From positions 1,002,204 through 1,066,203 of the forward strand of contig NW_013171816.1 in assembly GCF_000151665.1 (NCBI RefSeq): DNA of 64,000 nt, read 5' to 3'. Below are positions 59,481 to 64,000 of this stretch, piece after piece (positions within the stretch are counted from its first letter, which is position 1; each line of letters opens with the position of its first letter). The stretch comes from Blastocystis hominis (Eukaryota; Sar; Bigyra; Opalinata; Blastocystidae). The notes beneath the pieces were generated by a model. That model searched no databases, was not told the origin of the DNA, and saw only the letters and a list, made by a program, of their open reading frames with translations. A program made the translations under genes and the position numbers.

Positions 59481-62352
59481 ATGAAAATACTCAGAGTTCC
59501 TTGGATAGGGCACGATGGTACAGCGATTCGAATGCAACGGCGTAATTGGTTTAGTCACATCCATCTATTCTGTCGATTTCCATCCAACGGAGAACTATGT
59601 AGCTACGGCTGGTGGAGGTTCGTTGTGGGTGTGATTCATAACATTTCCAGATTCGAATATTCTAATTTGGTCGACGGATCCCATTTTCTCTGAAGAAAAG
59701 GAAGACGACGAAAATACGGATAGGCTGTTAAGTGTTTTGCGGGGACATTCAAATGTTGTAACATGTTGTCGCTGGTCTCCCGATGGAAAGTGCTTTTTGA
59801 TAGGTGGATAGGCTCATTGGGTAGATATTTGGCAAGCGCCTCAGATGACGAGACGGTTTGTATTTGGAAAAAGGATGACAATTATGTCGTTGCTTTTGTA
59901 TTTGTGTGATGGTTAGCATCCTCCAACCAAAGAAAAGGAAGGGGAGATTGAAGGAGATGATAATACTAATCACCAACAAGACAAGCAAAAGCAAAAACAA
60001 AAAGGAGGAGAAGAACAAGATGGTGAAGAAAAGGAAAAAGAAAAAGAAGAACAAGAACAAGAGGAAGAAGAAGCTGATGAAGATGCTGATGAAGAAGATG
60101 AAGAAAACGAAGACATCGTCATCCGCTTCGTCTGCGTCCAAACCTTCAAAGGCCATCGCTCCGGTGCCTGCCTTCCTCTCTCTCCACCCTAGACGTCACG
60201 TCTCTCTGCTGGAGTCCCGACAGCCGCTTCGTCTGCTCCTGCTCCCTCGACTGCCAGCTCATCGTCTGGGCGCTCGGCAGCCCTTCCCCGCTCCACACGC
60301 TCGCCGGCCACGCCGCCTGGGTCCACTCCGTCGACTGGGACCCTCGCGGGGAGGTTTCCACGTTTCCACTTTTCGACGTAGTTCATCGCGTCGGTGAGCA
60401 AAGACAACGAGCTGCGCGTCTGGTCCACGTCCTCGTGGTCCTGCGTCCATTCCGCCGGCTTGTCATCCTCCTTGTCATCTTCGTCGTCGTCTTCGTCGTC
60501 TTCGCCTCTGCTCTCCGACGCGTTCGGCTGCGGTCTTTACAAACAAGCGCGCTGGGCGCCCGACGGTTCCCATCTCTGCCTCACCCACGCCGTCTACGTA
60601 GGTTTCCACGTTTCCACTGTCGGGCAGACGCGGTTTCCCGCGGCTCTGCTGCTCTCCCGCGAGTCCTTCGCGCCGCAGGCGGTTTTCGCGGGGCACGGCG
60701 CGATCGTGGGGGTGGCGCGCTTCGCGCCGACGCTGCTGCAGCATTCCCCGCGGTTCCTGTCGCTGCTGGCGCTGGGGAGCGACGACGGGACGGTGTCGGT
60801 GTGGCGGACGGACCGCGCGCAGCCGATCGCGGTGATCCGCGGGGCATCGCGCAATGGGGTGACGGACATCACGTGGAGTCGCGACGCCGCGCGCTTGATG
60901 TTCACCGCGGGGGAGACCTGCGTCGCCGTCGAGTTCGCGCCCGAAGAATTGGGCGGCAACGCGCTGGGCGGCGAAGAAATGCGCGATTGGCTGCGGCGAA
61001 GCAGTTTGGCGGCAAAGAAGAAACTCTCCATGCTGCCCCCCAAGAAGAACAACGGAACCGCGGGAATCGAGCCCATGAACGAAACGCCCGCCAAGCCCGA
61101 GAAAACCGCGGAAATCACGCCCTCGCCCATTCCCGCGGTTCCGGTGGTTCCAGTGATTCCGGTGGTTTCCCCGGTTTCCCCGGTTTCGGCGCCTCGCCTG
61201 GTTCCCCCGCGGGACTCCAAGAAGCGCGGCGAGGCTGATGAAACGCCCGATCCATTCCCGCGGGAGCCTGAAAAACCGCGGGAATCGAAGAAGCGGAAGA
61301 AGGCGGCGCCCCCCGCGGAACCGGCCCCTCTCCCCGCGGTTGCTCCGCGTCGCGAGTTCCCCGCGGGGCACCGCTCGCTTCCGTTCAGCCAATCGGTGCC
61401 GGGCGTTTCGTCGCTGACGGTTTCGTTCCAGGCGTTTTCCCTCCAACCGGCTCCGCTGAGCGATGAAACGCCCGACGGGGAAACGGCGACGCTGCTGCAG
61501 GCGCTGCGTCCCGCGGGGAATCTGGCGTGGTCGTGGCTGGGGCAGGGCCGCGTGGTTTTGGCGGGAACGACTTCGCACCACGTGGTGTGCGTTACCCGCG
61601 GGGGACTGATGCATGTCGTCTCGCTCGATGGAATCACCGAAATCCCCGCGGTGTGCATCGGAGGCATTCCCGCGGGACTCGACGTCGCGCGAAAAGGGGA
61701 AACCGAGATAATCGCGGTTATGACCACCGACGCGCGACTCCAAGTGTGGAAACTGGGGAACCACAAAGTGGAAACCGTGGAAACCCAGGATTGCGGATGG
61801 CTGCTGCGCGAAGAAGTTTCCCGCGGGACGATCGGTCTGGTGGGCGTTTCGCAGGTGCGCGTGACGATAACCGCGAGAACCGCGGTGAGGAGTTTCATCC
61901 TGGATTTGGCGGGCCATTGCTGGTTCGCGGGGGAGCAGCCGCTGCTGGCGTACTCGGCGTTCGCGCGGGAAGTGCCGGCGCGGTCGCTGGCGTCGCCGAT
62001 GGCGTCGAACGCGATGTTTACGGTAGAAGCGGAGGACGCATGCGATGCAGACATTAATCTCGTTCACCGCGGTGGAGACGGATTTGTACTTCGCGAGGTT
62101 CGTGCAGGGGAATGCGAGCGAGTACGCGAGGCAGCTGGCCGCTTACGCGCAATTGATTAACTCGGCCGATGATGTGAGGCGGCTGAAGGCGCTGGCGGGG
62201 GAGTTGAAGGGAGAGAAGGACGTTGTGGTGGGGAACGAGAGAGAGAGAGTGAGAAATAGGGGCGCCATGGAATGGATTGGTTCAAAACGGTCGTGGTGCC
62301 GATCGTCAAGGAGAATCCTCGGTTTTCCGATTTTCTAGTGGATTATATTTGA
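59481..62352 (+). CDS. HIRA: HIRA histone H3.3 chaperone
   Basis: Replication-independent nucleosome assembly factor. It starts at 59481 (MKILRVPWIGHD). Introns of 28-38 nt give SIYSVDFHPTENYVATAGG, SNILIWSTDPIFSEEKEDDE, RYLASASDDETVCIWKKDD, VTSLCWSPDSRFVCSCSLD and ASVSKDNELRVWSTSSWSCV. The propeller ends with VFAGHGAIVGVARFAP, GSDDGTVSVWRTDRAQPIAV and TDITWSRDAARLMF. A Pro/Lys-rich linker follows, then the HIRA C-domain: WSWLGQGRVVLAG, VVSLDGITEIPAV, and LAAYAQLINSADDVRRLK. The last exon (GMDWFKTVVVPIVKENPRFS) ends at TGA 62350-62352. Very GC-rich and packed with CCGCGG. A Lys/Glu-rich insert lies after WKKDDNY. Confidence 0.88.
60636..62072. repeat. cluster of CCGCGG palindromes within the HIRA gene
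   Basis: I count about twenty CCGCGG sites in 1.44 kb, most embedded in longer arms such as TTCCCGCGGGA or CCCCGCGGGG. They fall in all three codon phases, e.g. as Pro-Ala-Gly/Val, Ser-Arg-Gly and Thr-Ala-Gly codon sets. More sites lie in the ABCC gene (56426, 57242, 57856, 58020, 58066, 58121). Confidence 0.7.
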
Positions 62353-62454
62353 ATTTTGTTTGTGAGAAAAGGAAAGAGAGAGAGCAAAAGGAGATTCTCG
62401 CTGTCACAAAAAACAACTATTTGCGTTTCAGTGTAAGTAGAAATCGAAGTTTAG

Positions 62455-63561
62455 ATGGATGAAACTACGCTCTGGCCTACCGAAGCCGGAGATTATGAGC
62501 TTTTAGGGTTAATTGGCCATGTGAGATCCAATCTCGGAAATCATTTCGTAGGGAGCATTTGCGAAAGTTTACAAGGGCAGATGCAAGGTCAATAACTGTA
62601 TAGTCGCTATCAAAGTCCTTTCTCTGGAGGACGTGTCTTCTAGCATATCAGATCTATGGAGAGAAGTTCTATCTATGAAACTCTGCAATCATCCGAACGT
62701 TATTAAATGCCATTGCTGCTTTTGTGTGAATGATCATCTTTGGATTGTCACTCCTTTCATGTCAAAGGGCTCTTTGCTCCGAATTCTACAATATCTTAAG
62801 CAACTCGGGAAGCTGGATGGCGGCGAAGGTCTTCCCGTAGGCGTGTCCGGAGGGCGGTAAACGCTAGGAAGACGTCATATCTGCAGTTCTGAAACAAGCT
62901 GCGCACGGTTTGCAATATCTTCACAATTCAAATCTTCTCCACCGGTTCGCATTGCCTATTCTCTTCTTGACTCCCTAGCGACGTCAAAGCCGGCAACATT
63001 TTAGTTAATTCCGACGGCTCCGTGTGTTTAGCTGATCTCGGCGTTTCTCGAATTATGGAAGGCGCAATGAAGAAGGCGCACGCGCGTACGTTCGTCGGAA
63101 CTCCCTGCTGGATGGCCCCCGAGGTCATGTGTCGCTCGGATTACAATGCCTCGGTAGGCTCTCCCCCCTCTGGGCGTCTCATCGCTAGGCAGACATCTGG
63201 TCGCTGGGCATCACCGCGATGGAGCTCTTCAAGGGCTTCCCGCCGTACGCCCAGTACGAGCCGATGGAGGCGATCATTCGGACCTGCCAGGGGGATCCCC
63301 CGTTTTTTACCACGTACGGACCCTCCGCCCACACGCCCTCGCACGCGTTTCACAGCTGGGTGGAGATGGTGCTGAAGAAGGCGCCGGAGGAGCGGCCGTC
63401 GCTGTCGCGGCTGCTGAGCCATCGCTTTTTGAGTCGGTTCTCGGACGAGCAGTGCCGCGCGATTCTGCGCGGGTTCGTGGAGCGCATTCCCGATCTGGCG
63501 AGCGAGGCTGCTGCGGAGAGCGCCGCGCAGAGCCGGCCGGTAGCCCCGAAATGGAAGTTTT
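62455..63561 (+). CDS. Ste20/GCK-type protein kinase (OSR1/Fray-like)
   Basis: Ser/Thr kinase. Exon 1 (62455-62520) is followed by a 31-nt intron; others of 31, about 33 and 37 nt lie near 62865, 62970 and 63165. Motifs: [11 protein letters not shown] (Gly loop), VAIKVL (catalytic Lys), [50 protein letters not shown], and [20 protein letters not shown]. The end of the fold reads [17 protein letters not shown] is DLG here, which some active kinases tolerate. [10 protein letters not shown] is typical of the Ste20 group. The frame ends at T63561, 4 nt before TGTTTGTG, yielding ...APKWKF and a poly(A)-made TAA. No PF2 domain is seen. Confidence 0.8.
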
Positions 63562-63626
63562 TGTGTGTTTGTGCGAAACAGAAAACAGAAAACAGAGGAC
63601 GAAGAGGAGAAGAAGAAGAGAATCGG

Positions 63627-64000
63627 TTAGACGTCGGACGGGGACACGGACGGAGAGACCGACACGGAGGACGAGACGGGGGGCGAGACGGGGGGCGAGA
63701 CGGAGGGCGAGGACGGGATGGGCTGCGGACGCGTCGGCTGGTAGGGCGACGAGCTCTGGCGCCGCTTGATGCCGGTGGACTCCGCCTGCGGCCGCGTGAC
63801 GGGCTTGCCTTCGCGCGTGAACTTCTTCCACTCCTCGTTGATGGAGTCCATCTGGAAGCGGTTGGAGAAGCGGTCCCAGCCCTCCGTGCTCGCCGCCGTC
63901 GAGTTCAGACGCGCGATCTCCTGCTCCGCCACCTCGCAGATCGCTTCGTACGCCTCCGGACGCCACATGCGGTAATAGACCTTCGGCTCCGCGCCCTCGG
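63627..64000 (-). CDS. 3' end of an unknown gene (cut by the window edge)
   Basis: The frame is open from base 64000 and ends at TAA 63627. Visible residues: GAEPKVYYRMWRPEAYEAI, CEVAEQEIARLNSTAAS, WDRFSNRFQMDSINEEWKK, then a Pro/Ser/Val tail with an SPSVSPPVSPP repeat. No family is recognised from this part. It converges on the Ste20 kinase gene; a minus-strand TGTTTGTG-like site (CACAAACA at 63566-63573) lies about 60 nt downstream. Confidence 0.5.
   Translation of the reverse strand, partial: EGAEPKVYYRMWRPEAYEAICEVAEQEIARLNSTAASTEGWDRFSNRFQMDSINEEWKKFTREGKPVTRPQAESTGIKRRQSSSPYQPTRPQPIPSSPSVSPPVSPPVSSSVSVSPSVSPSDV

Noticed and set aside
60475-62067. Long minus-strand open frames opposite HIRA
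   Set aside because: Shadow of very GC-rich coding DNA; Arg/Gly/Ser-rich product with no motif.

Overview
The window looks like nuclear DNA of Blastocystis, a gut stramenopile. Four things point that way. Introns are tiny: nearly every intron I could place is 24-52 nt (mode about 30) and ends in TAG, CAG or AAG. Genes are packed on both strands with spacers often under 60 bp. Many reading frames have no encoded stop: the frame ends in T, TA or TG exactly 4 nt before a TGTTTGTT-like motif, so polyadenylation must complete TAA or TGA, a trait known from Blastocystis. Where genes converge, both motifs fall together and form a palindrome. The subtype cannot be told from the window. I saw no transposon, virus-like element, CRISPR array or rRNA.

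Left part (1-25 kb): a zinc-ribbon repeat protein cut by the window edge (-), a METTL21-type methyltransferase (+), a protein with five HMG boxes (-), a two-pass membrane protein (-), the tRNA deaminase subunit ADAT3 (+), a small membrane protein (-), a coiled-coil protein (+), ribosomal protein eL13 (-), a tRNA-Ala(UGC) gene, a Scc2/NIPBL-like cohesin loader (+), proteasome ATPase Rpt2 (-), a spartin/senescence-like protein (+), a long coiled-coil protein (-), a VPS9-domain Rab GEF (-), a basic protein of unknown role (+), a membrane protein (-), Cks1 (+), a DENND6-type Rab GEF (-) and a GT49-type glycosyltransferase (+).

Middle (25-42.5 kb): an ArfGAP with long charged and Tyr/Gln repeats (-), an AMBRA1-like WD40 protein (+), Kri1 (-), the ER Hsp90 Grp94 (+) with one outsized intron, two more GT49-type genes in tandem in AT-rich DNA (+), and an AddB-like protein (degenerate UvrD-type region plus Fe-S PD-(D/E)XK nuclease) with a mitochondrial-type presequence (+).

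Right part (42.5-64 kb): a long TPR protein (-), a beta-propeller-like protein (+), cytosolic Hsp90 (-) divergent from Krr1 (+), an unknown protein (+), an ABCC transporter (+), the histone chaperone HIRA (+), a Ste20-type kinase (+) and the 3' end of an unknown gene (-). The 54-62 kb stretch is GC-rich and crowded with CCGCGG palindromes. Most genes are housekeeping functions (chaperones, ribosome assembly, cell cycle, chromatin, membrane traffic) with no operon-like grouping. The strongest unifying signal is the 3' end architecture.
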